A stretch of DNA of 64,000 nucleotides from Pterois miles (taxonomy: Eukaryota; Chordata; Actinopteri; Perciformes; Scorpaenidae), in the NCBI GenBank assembly GCA_947000775.1, contig CAMQGK010000567.1, positions 21,234,001-21,298,000 on the forward strand, given 5' to 3'. This document shows, piece after piece, positions 11,701 through 21,712 of this stretch; the stretch's first letter is position 1, and every line of letters begins with the position of its first letter. The notes beneath the pieces are model-generated. The model was not told where the DNA came from. It made no database searches and saw nothing but the letters and a program-made list of their open reading frames with translations. The translations under genes and the position numbers were made by a program.

Positions 11701-13925
11701 ACCCAGACCACACACAGACCGGACAACGCCATGGTAGCGACCTGTCAATCACACGGTAGCCACGCCCTAAAGCATCCCCTGCTTTATGGTCTATTTGACT
11801 CTGAATGGGATCATAATTTTTCTACATGAACATCATACTGTATTGAAGAAGTCTTACTTGTCAAGACTTACATGTCAACTAGTGATTGAGACTATAAACT
11901 CATTATAAATGTGTCCCAGTGTATGAGAATGACATCAGCTGACAGGAAGTAAACATGGTCCCAAGCTGTTGTCTAGCAACGCATTTCTGTTGAAATGAGC
12001 TAAAACGGAGCGTTTCAGGTAAAGGGTTAATACAAGTATGTTCAGGCAGACAGTATGAGGAAAATTTTTGAACATTACAGCATGGAAACACAAAATACAA
12101 ATAGAGTGAACCTGAAAATGAGCATAATATGGGACTTTTACTGTACCTGTTAGTGTTGAGGTAATATACTGAACTGACACAGACTTTTTTTCTTGTTTTT
12201 GTGGTCAGACTGCCTTCATGGACCTGGTAGATGTTTTCGCAGCGCCCACAGATCCGCCTCCCAGTGACCACCGATGGAATAATGCCCCACACCAGGCAGC
12301 TGCTCGTCCCAGCAGCACAGACCCCTGGGACTCCCTGGGTGAGCCTTGAGTTAGCTTACCATGACCAAAACAGGAGTGTTTCAGCACCAAGTTGTAAATA
12401 ATATGTAATGAATTATAGTCATAAAATGTGTATTCTTTGAGGACAGAAACATTTGCAGCCTGATTCATTTCAGGTGTAGTGTTTGAAATAAACCTCCTTG
12501 TTCTTCATGTTTACAGTACAGTTTGTTCTGCTCACATGCTAGAACAGGAGCCTGTCTCTCTAATACGCCTCTCTGTTACTAAAGAAGGCAGCTCCAACAC
12601 CTCAGGAGTAGATCCTCCCTGGATGGTGCCACCGCCTCCCCGCAGCCCCCCTCCACCATGGGAGCCCCCAACCGACCCCTGGGACGACCCGCAGAGCAGC
12701 CTCAACGCAACGGGCCGAGAATGGGCCTTCGCTGCCAACACAGGTGATACATGCACTTACACAAGTCAGCCAAAGATAAACTGGAGAAACCACATTAATT
12801 ATATGTCTAAAATAATAAAATAAATTGTATTTATATAGCCGCCTCTGGGGTTGATCCATTCTCAGCACTCAAGGGAGCTGTCAGGGAACCTTCCAACCGA
12901 GCTGGAAGCCCCTCAGGTAAACAATACATTTCTTTTACTGCTCTCATTGTGGTTCTGTATATCTCTTACAAGTGCAATGTCAGAACTCATTCTTTTTCTG
13001 CTGTTAGATGGGGATCTGTTTGATGAGGCCATGGATGGAGGTCAGGTGAATGTGAATGGTCGAGGGGAGGGCAGTCCTGAGCTGTTTGACCTGTCACGTC
13101 TCGGAGAAAGCCTGGCTGCCTCCAGCCCTCGTACATGCCGGACACCGGAGTCCTTCCTGGGCCCCACAGCGGCTTCCTTGGTAAACCTGGACAGCTTGAT
13201 CCCAGCAAATCCTCCAGCCAAGACCATGAACCCCTTCCTGTCAGGTATTTATTGGCTCTAGGTGCAAAATCTAATTTTGTTTTCCCAGGAAAGTGAGAGC
13301 TTTGATAGCTGCAACTGTAGATTTAAACCAGTTCCTTGTTGAAAAATTGAATTTCAATAACTTGTTAATTCTGTGAGATGTGTATGCATGCATGTCGGTA
13401 AAGGGGAGACTTGTGGGTACCCATAGAACCCATTTTCATTCACACATCTTGAGGTCAGAGGTCAGTCCCGACAAGCTAGCATGACATTGTTGGTAACAAT
13501 GGATTGCTTAGGTTTTCTGTTCACTCCAGCTCAAAAACTGAACCTGTTACAGCCTCTTAAAGACAGTAGTTGGTGTGGATCGTGGTGTCAGAGGGTTAAA
13601 GCAAACCTCATCGTTTTCTGTTGTTTCTTTCTGTCTAGGCCTCAGTGCTCCTTCGGCCAACAATCCATTCCAAACTGAGCAGCCCAAACTAACTCTGAAT
13701 CAAATGGGCTCCAGCTCCATATCTTCGGCTCCTCAGGGCACTTCTCTTCCATACAGCGCCTCCTTGCCCCTGCCTATGAGCCACCAGCCTGCCAGCCTTC
13801 CTTTGTCGATCACTCACCCCACCCAGCCTGGTCTGGGGACCCTCCCTGAGCCCTTGTTGCCCTTCTCTTCAGCCAGCACTGACGGATCACAGGCTGCACA
13901 GAGCGGTCAGAACCCTTTCTTATGA
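6050..13925 (+). CDS. epn3: Epsin, endocytic clathrin adaptor (epsin-3-like)
   Basis: Ten coding exons: 6050-6647, 8544-8662, 9219-9296, 9692-9781, 11102-11185, 12209-12338, 12588-12743, 12839-12916, 13008-13244, 13639-13925; all GT-AG and in phase, giving 618 aa. Exon 1 encodes the whole ENTH domain (about residues 12-144; SNDPWGPPSSLMSEIADL, GKNWRHVYKALTLLDYL), which binds PtdIns(4,5)P2 and bends membrane. Exons 2-4 each carry one ubiquitin-interacting motif (about 221-238, 247-264, 277-294; core E-E/D-x-LQLxLAxS). Later exons hold DPW motifs for AP-2 (TDPWDSL, TDPWDD), clathrin-box-like LFDLS and LVNLD, and three NPF motifs for EH-domain partners (MNPFLS, NNPFQ, QNPFL at the C-terminus). 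The start sits in a good context (gccgccatcATG). Residues such as EVMGMIW and YTIQTLRDF resemble epsin-3 more than epsin-1 or -2; the paralogue call is from memory. Human epsin-3 is 632 aa. Confidence 0.9.
8671..8706. repeat. (AC)n microsatellite beside an epsin splice donor
   Basis: About 18 AC units begin only nine bases after the exon 2 donor of the epsin gene (ends 8662). It is probably polymorphic. Confidence 0.9.
10080..10840 (-). repeat. Family B repeat, near-complete copy in epsin intron 4
   Basis: An AT-rich dispersed element of about 700-750 bp, here reversed relative to the copies at 20233, 24238 and 36315. Diagnostic core: a ctgacctcaag block, gggtacccacgagtctcccc, tacagacatgcccactttat, gataatcacatgcagtttgg, and cctgtgagggtttctgg. 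The ends are rich in ttaa, gcattaatgc and gacag motifs, like a non-autonomous DNA transposon. No coding capacity was seen. Confidence 0.75.
11467..11915. repeat. Dispersed teleost repeat in epsin intron 5
   Basis: The block starts atagactatataagaagtgg, includes ccgccgccatcttggttttt and ggaaccagaagtgacacgag, and ends near gattgagactataaactcat. I recognise the arrangement as a repeat common in percomorph genomes. The 95-aa open frame across 11542-11829 is part of this repeat and not a gene. Another repeat-like block (gcataatatgggactttta end) follows to about 12142. Confidence 0.55.
13385..13600 (+). repeat. Family B fragment in epsin intron 9
   Basis: Contains catgtcggtaaaggggagac, ttgtgggtacccatagaacc, cattcacacatcttgaggtc and ggtaacaatggattgcttag, the right half of the family B core. 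It ends just before the pyrimidine tract of the last epsin exon acceptor. Confidence 0.7.
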
Positions 13926-15260
13926 GGACCGACTCAACTGTAGACAAAATCTAAGAAAAAAGGGGAATGCCATTAGGTTATTATGCTCTTCAAATATAAC
14001 TAACCGCAGACTGAACTTCAGCCCCAAGGACTTGAATGAAAACCCTGTTCTTAGTTTTTATATTGTGTTATAATACAGTAACCCTTAGACTGATACAAGC
14101 TGGTTCTGCTCTTCACTACAACAACCTGTCCTGCTCCTCTTGTCGTGAATGTAGTATAAATGGTAACACCTTTGTATCAGAAACCATTAGTGTCATGCAA
14201 ACCTTCTTTAAGGCCATAACCTGTTAAATTCAGAAAAAAAAACACACAAAAGCACAGTTTGATAATATTTTGTTTTCACTTCACTTAGCCACAATTTCCA
14301 GGCAAATATATTATGGCTTTTCAAGTTGTCAACTCCTGCTAACTCAGCTGTTTGCGTGATTGGCTTACTGCTGCTGTCATATTCAAATATAAAAAACAGA
14401 TTTATAATAAGGGATGAGAGTTAGAGTCCTGTGTGGCTCTTGAAATGTTGCTGTATCAACAGATTACATGGGGATTAGTGGAGCTTCCAAACTGATGAGG
14501 AACATCAGTGTGTACATGATTTTACTACTATAGTGAAATGAATTACTGGGGAATGAAATTATAGTTTGGGAGAACTGGAAGTGCTTCACTATAAGCAAGG
14601 CAACATTAGAAAATGTATGAGTTTTATTCACTGCTTGTGAACCACTGACTCATCAAATATAAGGGTATAATTGAAATACTGCTTCATTCTTCAATTGGTT
14701 TTGTATTTTCTCATTTCCTGTGATATCAATACATGTAATATGAAGTCATCACAACCCAGGTACACACCCAGTATCACTTACAGTATTTGTTGGGCACTTT
14801 ATGCCCCCTGCTGGTAGTGACTCAATGTCGCTATGCTACATCTTTTACAGTAATCACTGTGACAAGCCAAGCTTTGACTCTTAACATGTGTTTCTCACAC
14901 TTAAAGTTGCAGTAGGGAAAAATTCCATAATAACCTTTCAGCATGTTGTAATTCAAATGCTCTGAGAGAAAACTAGACGTCTGCACCGTTTCATGGCTCT
15001 GTTTTCAGGCTTTAAAAAAATCTAGCCTGTGACGGTAGACTGACGGTAGAGCATTCCTATTGGCTGTGCTCCGGCTGGTGGATGGGGCTTGGTATTTCTT
15101 CAACAGACCTCAACATGGCTGCTGGGTCACAAACTTTATCATTTTACAGCTAAACAGTAACTATAAGATGTTTCTCCAATTCTACCCACTGCAGCTTTAA
15201 CTAGTAATTAAAACTGATGTGCAAGAGCTTATTTAATTTCGAAATAAAACTAGTCCTTAC
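13926..15260 (+). other. Probable epsin 3' UTR and downstream region
   Basis: AT-rich non-coding sequence follows the TGA. A canonical AATAAA at 15243-15248 is a plausible poly(A) signal, giving a 3' UTR of about 1.3 kb; earlier weaker signals cannot be excluded. The TTAA-bounded MITE at 14901-15200 lies inside it. Transcription would converge with arl16 on the other strand. Confidence 0.4.
14901..15200. repeat. TTAA-bounded MITE (piggyBac/Kolobok-like)
   Basis: The 300-bp element is bounded by TTAA at both ends and has imperfect inverted termini: left agttgcagtaggg, right ctacccactgcagct. TTAA duplication is typical of piggyBac and some Kolobok elements. No transposase frame is present. Confidence 0.7.
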
Positions 15261-15605
15261 TTAGAGAAGCATTAGGGTCACGCGACAGTCAGTCATGAAT
15301 CACAGCAGTTCACTGTTTATCTGTGCAGAAGTTAGTAAGTAAAAGTGACCAGTATAGGTAAGACCTACAGTAGTACCATAATATCTCCTTCCCCACCCAC
15401 CATTTTGAACAGTCAGCATATTTATATGGTACCAAAAATACAGCAAGTTTTACAGTGTCCAACACTAAACACCTCATCATTAAATCCTCTTAAACATGAT
15501 GTGTGTTTACACATCAGTCTGCACACTGAAGGTACTGACATCTCTTGTCAAAGGGCTTGAAGTCATTATACAAAGTCCTGTGAGAACAGCTTCACTTTAC
15601 ATGAA

Positions 15606-15955
15606 AGGAAGAAGAAGAAGAAGATAATCCTTTATTAGTCCAACAAGGGGAAATTCAATTTTTTCACTCTGTTGTTAACTTATACACGGTACATGCAGAC
15701 CCGAACACACACATGCACAAACATGCAACAATGGAGAGATGTCAGAGTGATGGGGCTGCTCCTGACAAGCGCCCCGAGCAGTTGGGAGTTTGGTGCCTTG
15801 CTCAGGGGCACCTTGGCAGTGCCCAAGAGGTAAACTGGCACCTCTCCAGCTACCAGTTCACACTCAGTTCTTGGTCCATGGTGGGACTTGAACCGGTGAC
15901 CCTCCGGTTCCCAAGCCAACTCCCTACAGACTCCCTGCTGCCCCCCCCCCGAACA
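15606..15955 (-). repeat. tRNA-derived SINE abutting the arl16 stop codon
   Basis: Read on the minus strand it carries a box-B-like GGTTCAAGTCC, then a body with gccagtttacctcttgggc and an AATAAAGG-gaagaag-type tail. A second copy is at 29132-29459, where the box-A-like TAGCTCAGTCTGTAGGG head is better kept. The 5' end lies about 14 bp from the arl16 stop codon. The 89-aa and 79-aa open frames across it are SINE sequence. Confidence 0.8.
15631..15636 (-). terminator. Candidate poly(A) signal of arl16 within the SINE tail
   Basis: On the minus strand this reads AATAAA, about 335 nt after the arl16 stop codon and inside the SINE 3' tail. I saw no other AATAAA on this strand between the stop and this point. 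Its use is inferred. Confidence 0.4.
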
Positions 15956-15968
15956 AAGGTAAGGTTGT

Positions 15969-17371
15969 TCACTTGGCTATGATGGACTCCAGCCAGCTCA
16001 GCACCTCCTCAAGTCCCTGTCCAGAGCGAGCACTGAGTTCCAGGGTTGTAATTGGCTGAGTGGCAGATGCAATGATGTCATCCATTCTGAACAGTGACTT
16101 TATCTCTATGAGACTCATGGTGCAAGGCATGTCCCTGGAAAAGGGTGAAAAGAAAAACAAAAATTGGAAAACACAATGGCATGAATGGTTTCCACTAAGA
16201 GACAGATTTATGGTACGGATGCATATTGTGTTTAACCTGCTGACATTGACATCTTGCAGGTATGGCAAATGAATGAAGGGTATGTGAGTGTCACCTCTTG
16301 TTGAACAGAATAAGCACAAAGGCACTGTGCAGAGGCTCAGCAGAGAGTACTGACAGAAGCTGGATACAGGAGGAGGATATCTGAGCAATGTTGGCTGAGT
16401 CCACCATGAACTACGAGAAAACAGAAAGAAACATTCAGTCAAATAACACCGACAGTCTTTTGTCAGCTGATACGTTGTGTATACAAAGAACATACAATGA
16501 CAGAAGAGCAGTCTTTGAAGTAACTCGGCCATATGGGGCCCATGCAGCCTCCCAACTCTCTCACTGTCACCTTCCTCCTCTTCAGTGTCAGGTCTGTCAG
16601 GTTGGTTCCTACCTGTGGAGGTTTAAAGAGATTGGAGGCATTACATGCCTGCAAACGTATCAAAGCCATAATTAAAACTACCTTTCAATATTACTTACTG
16701 TAGGCAAAGTAGAGGGAGGTTCCCCCAGTTCACATGATCCATGCAAACTGAGCTGTAAACAAAATCTGTTAAGAAAAATATCCACTGGGGTGTTGACTTT
16801 TTAATCAGCTCCATAGGCAAAAACATGTTATGTTATTTAAGCAGCTCATATTACGTTACATATTTGGTCAGTTATGAAAGTGGAATTTTGTAGTAATCGT
16901 TTAACACAATGTGAAATACTGTTTTTGTATCCTTTATTTTTCTTTAGCAACAGGTCCCTTATTTACATTGCCTCATATGCATGTCTACAAATACTGCTTT
17001 GCAACTGCATTTGTACTCAAACTGGTGCAAGATAACATGAAAGTATCGATCGATATCGGCGGAGAATGGGTATATTTAATACTTAGCTAGAGAATGCTAG
17101 TATGCGTATATTGCTTATAGATGAATTAACTGGAATACTTACCTAGTTAACGGTAACTACTAGCTACCTACTACACTAGCTCAACAGGCTAAATTAGCTA
17201 GCCAGCTAGCTATACAACATTTTCAGTTTAACGTCCAGTACTAGTTTTATTTTTAAATACTAGTTCAAAATATTCAGCTGAGCAAACAAGGATATTTTGC
17301 AGACGTTTCAGCAACAACGTTTTTCCGACGCCGGTCGCTCCGAGAAGCAGACAAATATCATTTCTGCTCAT
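15969..17371 (-). CDS. arl16: ADP-ribosylation factor-like GTPase 16
   Basis: Four exons on the minus strand: 17371-17288, 16648-16496, 16410-16295, 16134-15969; 172 aa against about 173 for the short human form. The P-loop is GATGVGKT; a switch-I threonine lies in GTNLTDL; the G3 region reads RELGGCMGPIW, so the usual catalytic Gln after GG is Cys; G4 is FNKRD and G5 is ELSARSGQG. ARL16 is a divergent ARF-like protein reported in ciliary traffic and in RIG-I regulation. The start is Met at 17371 (AAA before ATG); an in-frame upstream ATG at 17455 would add 28 residues in a poorer context. The exon 1 donor is the weakest point: CTT/GTTTGC at 17288 fits phase and length, but GAACTA/GTATTT slightly downstream is also in phase. 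A 51-codon exon 2 joins cleanly to exon 3 (TTCATGGTGGAC). Confidence 0.9.
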
Positions 17372-17666
17372 TTTGGTTTTCCAGCAGAAGCATGTCGAAG
17401 CCTGTGCTAGGCATGTAGCCGATGTAGCTTCATTTGGCACCATGGCGACGCTCATGTGACCGCGACACGCCGCTCTGATAGGATAAAGCAGCCATTTCAG
17501 TCTTGTTTCTGATTGGTTACCATTTCACCCGTATAAATATACCGGAAGAAAAACAAGCTCAGAGTCTGTTAGTCTCAAACGCCCACCTGAACTTCTAGAA
17601 CCGTGCACTGCGTTGTTAGCATTAACACCGGTATAAGTCCACTACAGCTGGTTGTTGGAAATAACC
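17372..17666. promoter_or_regulatory. Shared divergent promoter of arl16 and fn3k
   Basis: Only 295 bp separate the two start codons. Visible elements are an inverted CCAAT box (ATTGG, 17512-17516), a TATA-like TATAAATA (17532-17539) and an ETS/GABP-type CCGGAAG (17542-17548) placed for fn3k. A TTCTAGAA palindrome near 17593 resembles two heat-shock half-sites, but one dimer alone is weak evidence. Confidence 0.6.
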
Positions 17667-19524
17667 ATGGAAGCTAAGTTAAAGAAAGAGTTGGGGACCG
17701 CCATGCTGAAGTCAACTGGTCACACAGCAGGTGGATGTATCAGCGAGGGCCAGAGTTATGATATTGACACTGGGAGAGTGTTTGTGAAGAAAAATCACAA
17801 AAGCGAGGTATGTTATTGTCATTGTTTAATCATTATAGTATATTTAGATGATGTCTGGTTTACCATATGTGCCCACTATAGCTACACTCTCTGAAAGCCA
17901 GACATACAGGAATAGTCTATTTGATAACTGGACTTTGTGTAAGATCTGTGCTACTGCATTGATCTCCACGCCCAAATCCTTTTTTTTTTATTTAGGCCAA
18001 ATTGATGTTTGATGGGGAGATGGCCAGTTTGGAAACCATTTTAAAGACAGAGACAGTTAGAGTCCCCAAGCCTGTGAAGGTGATTGAGCTTGACACAGGA
18101 GGATGTGCATTTGTGATGGAACATCTGGACATGACAGGTCTTACCAAGTAAGAGTTAGGGCAATGTGAAAATATAGTAGTGAAAGTTGTTCTTTTTTTTT
18201 TTTTTTAAGTAAATACTTTCTTTCCAAATCCAATGTGTAGGTACTCAAAGCAACTGGGAGAGCAGCTGGCAGATATGCATCTTCACAACAAGAAACTGTT
18301 AGAAAAGTTAAATAAAGAGCAGCAGACAGTGGGTAAATCACCTTAACCTCACTTTCATACATGCAAATGTTCATCCTCTTGCCATTGCTACTCTGAATAA
18401 CAGTTAACTCTCAAACTTAAAATGAGAGTGTATTGCTGATTAAGCTTTACTAACTTATTTGACTGTGTACAGGGAAAGGAGCAGGACAATCGGAGGTGGC
18501 TGTTGTTGAAAAATTTGGCTTCGGTATACCTACATGCTGCGGATATATACCACAGGTAAAAGAAATGTTTGTGTTACATTTGTAGTACATGTGAGTGTGT
18601 TACAGTAGTTCTTTAGTTCTTTAGTTGTGTATATAATAAAATGAAACAAAAAAGAAGCGATATACAGTAACATAAATAAGTGCACAGATGGGTTAAAAAA
18701 ACACTGATGGTGTTGAAAAAGGTGCCCACCTAACACTGAAATTAAAGACAGCTGTATTACAATTTACAAACAGACAGAAATAGTTTTAAAATGTCTACTA
18801 TTTCCAAACTAGAAATGCAAATCAAATATTTGCATTGTTTTCATGCACTGTATCCACCTCATATACCAGTACATAATATTGTACTCTGTCAAGAGACATT
18901 GTTTAAGAGAACAGAAATAAAACAGTAGTCATTACTGCATTCATTTTTATCTTTTCCATCCCCAGGAAAATGAGTGGCAGGATGACTGGGTGAAGTTTTT
19001 TTCCCAGCAGAGGCTGCAGCACCAGCTTAACATAGTGGAGAAATCTTATGGGGACAGAGAGGCCAGAGAACTATGGGCTAAGCTACAGGTACACCCTCCC
19101 TTTGACCCTATCTGAAACAAATTACACATCCTTATGACTGTATCAGTAATCTAACAATTTACATATTGTGTCTGTTATTTACAGCTGAAGATCCCTCAGT
19201 TTTTCACAGATGTGGAGATTGTCCCTGCTCTCCTCCATGGAGACTTATGGAGCGGCAACGTGGCACAGTGTGCAGAAGGCCCGGTCATCTTTGACCCAGC
19301 CTCCTACTATGGCCATTCAGAGTTTGAGCTGAGTATTGCTGTGTTGTTTGGTGGCTTCAACAGCTCTTTTTACTCTGCTTACCATGAAAAAAATTCCTCA
19401 AGCACCAGGCTTTGCAAAGAGATCCCAACTTTACCAACTCTTCCACTATCTGAATCACTGGAACCACTTTGGTGGTGGCTACAGGGGCTCTTCAATAAGT
19501 ACAATGAAGAACCTACTGAAATAA
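17667..19524 (+). CDS. fn3k: Fructosamine-3-kinase, with a 1-bp frameshift in the last exon
   Basis: Six exons: 17667-17807, 17996-18147, 18241-18332, 18473-18555, 18966-19088, 19185-19524. FN3K enzymes phosphorylate ketoamine-modified lysines on glycated proteins so that the sugar is shed. Family marks: P-loop-like GGCISEGQSY including the redox-sensitive Cys (residue 24), VMEHLDM hinge, catalytic loop HGDLWSGN, metal-binding FDPASYYGHSEFE. In exon 6 the A7 run at 19387-19393 has one base more than the frame needs; after it the family C-terminus (PQAPGFAKR, YQLFHYLNHWNHFGGGYRG) continues in another frame to the stop at 19524. Without that base the protein would be 309 aa, the length of human FN3K; as written it ends at 19565 with an unrelated tail, about 323 aa. 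Either a sequence error or a real lesion. FN3K and FN3KRP are close paralogues; WSGN and DREARELW favour FN3K. Confidence 0.85.
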
Positions 19525-20008
19525 TAAAACTCACATCCGCTCCACGCTTCATAAGCTTAAGCTAAGTATTATGTATATAATAACAGCTGCTAATTTTACT
19601 AAAATAGTGCGGTGAATTGTTGAAGAGATTAAACATAACACTCTTACATTGTCATATCTGTTATATTGAATATGCGATACAGAAGCAACATAACAAAAAT
19701 AATTCTACCCTTCCTGCTTCCAAAATGTGAAAAACAGAATCCACATCTTTCAATTAGTATCTTAAATTGTATGTTTGATCAAGGACATATAAATATGTTT
19801 AAATTCTGTGTTTTTTACACTGACTTATGTTCACTGAATTGTTCTGCTGTGCAGAGGACATCTGATTTTCCCAGTGAATGCAGTACTTTATTCTTTATCT
19901 ATATCATAATAGCCTGATGATGTCATGTAGACGAAAGTACTCCGTCTACAAAATGTTGCTTTATTTGAATGAATCCTTGCAATATTTAATATCCACTGCT
20001 TAGCTGAC

Positions 20009-20116
20009 AATAAATCCTCTGATGAACTGAAGTGTTTGACCTGATCTGCTGTATTTGTTATCCATCTGGTATGAAAACAGTAGTGAATCAGACTGTAAGA
20101 CCTCCATCATAATAAA
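20009..20116 (+). terminator. Candidate fn3k poly(A) signals
   Basis: AATAAA occurs at 20009-20014 and again at 20111-20116, about 0.5-0.6 kb after the fn3k stop. Either could end the transcript. The sequence between 19566 and 20000 is AT-rich 3' UTR-like DNA without a gene. Confidence 0.4.
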
Positions 20117-20232
20117 GAACTCTCCACCCCTCTTACTGACTGCTTGACCTTCTGCCACCAGAATGAACAACAATTTCTTTTCCCAGGCTACTTTACACCC
20201 TGCCTCCTAGCACTCACATGCAACTTAGTAAC

Positions 20233-21005
20233 AAGATTCAAGACTGTCAATCGATTAACACATATAATCATGATTAATCACATTATTTTTCCATTGTTAA
20301 TTGCAAATTACTTGCATATCTTTTATCTCACAAATCATCAAACAGTACTTCAAAGAGATTTGTCAAGTATTTAATACTCTTATCAACATGGGAATGGGCA
20401 AATATGCTTGATTTACGCAAATATATGTATACATTTACTATTGGAAATCAATTACCAACAGAAAACAATGACAAATGTTGTCCAGAATCCTTCACAGGTA
20501 CTGCATTTAGCATAAAAATATGTTCAGATCATAACATGGCAAACTCAACAGCTGTCAGTGTGCTGACTTGACTATGACTTGCCCCAAACTGCATGTGATT
20601 TTCATGTATGGTGAGCACTTCTGCGCACCATTTTAGAATAGGTGAAAATAACATTTGTACTGCATTCATCATTAAGTGGACATGTCTGTAAAGGGGAGAC
20701 TTGTGGGTACCCATAGCACCCATTTTCGTTCACATATCTTGAGGTCAGAGGTCAAGGGATCCCTTTGAAAATGATTAGGCCAGTTTTTCCTTGCCAAAAT
20801 TTAGCGTGAGTTGTTATTTATCCTCCTTTGCAACAAACTAGTATGGTATGACATAAGGTTTCATGTCAGTATCTTCACTCTAGCTTTAAAACTGAACCCA
20901 CTACAGCCTAAAAATCACAAGTTGCGTTAGTGTGTTAAAGAAATCAGTGGCATTAAAACAAATTTGCGTTAATGTGTTATTATCGCATTAACTTTAACAG
21001 CTCTA
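20233..21005 (+). repeat. Family B repeat, near-complete copy between fn3k and tbcd
   Basis: Starts near gactgtcaatcgattaac and ends near gcattaactttaacagctct. The core has ctgtaaaggggagacttgtg, gggtacccatagcacccatt, tcttgaggtcagaggtcaag and tgccccaaactgcatgtgat. It occupies most of the fn3k-tbcd interval. Confidence 0.75.
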
Positions 21006-21351
21006 GTTTTTTTGCATTGTCATTGTATTTCTCAGTAGTAAAATGCACCCAGAAGGAAACATACTGCATACATGCATACTACATGCATACAGTCCAATTG
21101 CAGGCATTCATACTGTCAAATGTATTTGCTATTTTTTTAACATGTTTATGTAACTATTGAACTTCCAAAATAAAGTATGGAAAACAAATAATTATAAATA
21201 ATAATAAGAAGAGTTCATCTTTTTCCTTTCTTTACATTTAATTTGTTGTATAATTTATAATATATTTTCATATTATTTGTATACAGTGGAACATTATTTT
21301 CACGATTACAATATATTGTTTGTTGTTGTTAATATTTATTACACTTGTATT

Positions 21352-21378
21352 GAAGAAGAAGAAGAAGAAGAAGAAGAC
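21352..21378. repeat. (GAA)n microsatellite upstream of tbcd
   Basis: Eight GAA units followed directly by the GC-rich tbcd promoter region. Confidence 0.85.
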
Positions 21379-21394
21379 TTGTGACCTTTGAACC

Positions 21395-21712
21395 TTCTCG
21401 CTTACCGTACCGGGGCGGGGCGCGAGTACAGCCATCAACTGCTGCATCATAACATCACAGAGATTTAATGAGCCTCGGTTTTATTTAGTAAAATTAATTT
21501 AACTTGGAGTGCAGTGCATCTCAGCACCCTCTAGACTAAGTTCGTGTCAGAGCTTTAAGTTTAATACATTACGTTGTTTCGTAAGACGTTCCTTTTGCTA
21601 GGCACGAATGCTAATGTGAGCTAGCTAGCTAACTGGTTCATAACTTATCAGAACTAACGCTAACGTTAGCCTCTGCAACAAAGAGACACTTTGTAGGCAG
21701 TTGTCTGTCAGA
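21395..21712 (+). promoter_or_regulatory. tbcd promoter and 5' UTR region
   Basis: A GC box (GGGGCGGGGC, 21412-21421) sits in a short CpG-richer patch about 290 bp before the tbcd ATG. No TATA box was seen, as expected for a housekeeping chaperone gene. The transcription start cannot be fixed. Confidence 0.5.

Noticed and set aside
11542..11829. 95-aa open frame in epsin intron 5
   Set aside because: It is within a dispersed teleost repeat and would break the epsin splice pattern.
15680..15982. 79- and 89-aa open frames next to arl16
   Set aside because: They lie in a tRNA-derived SINE that recurs at 29132-29459 with similar frames.
17593..17601. Heat-shock element in the arl16-fn3k promoter
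   Set aside because: Only one TTCnnGAA dimer is present; the adjoining GAA is one base out of register, so it is too weak to call.
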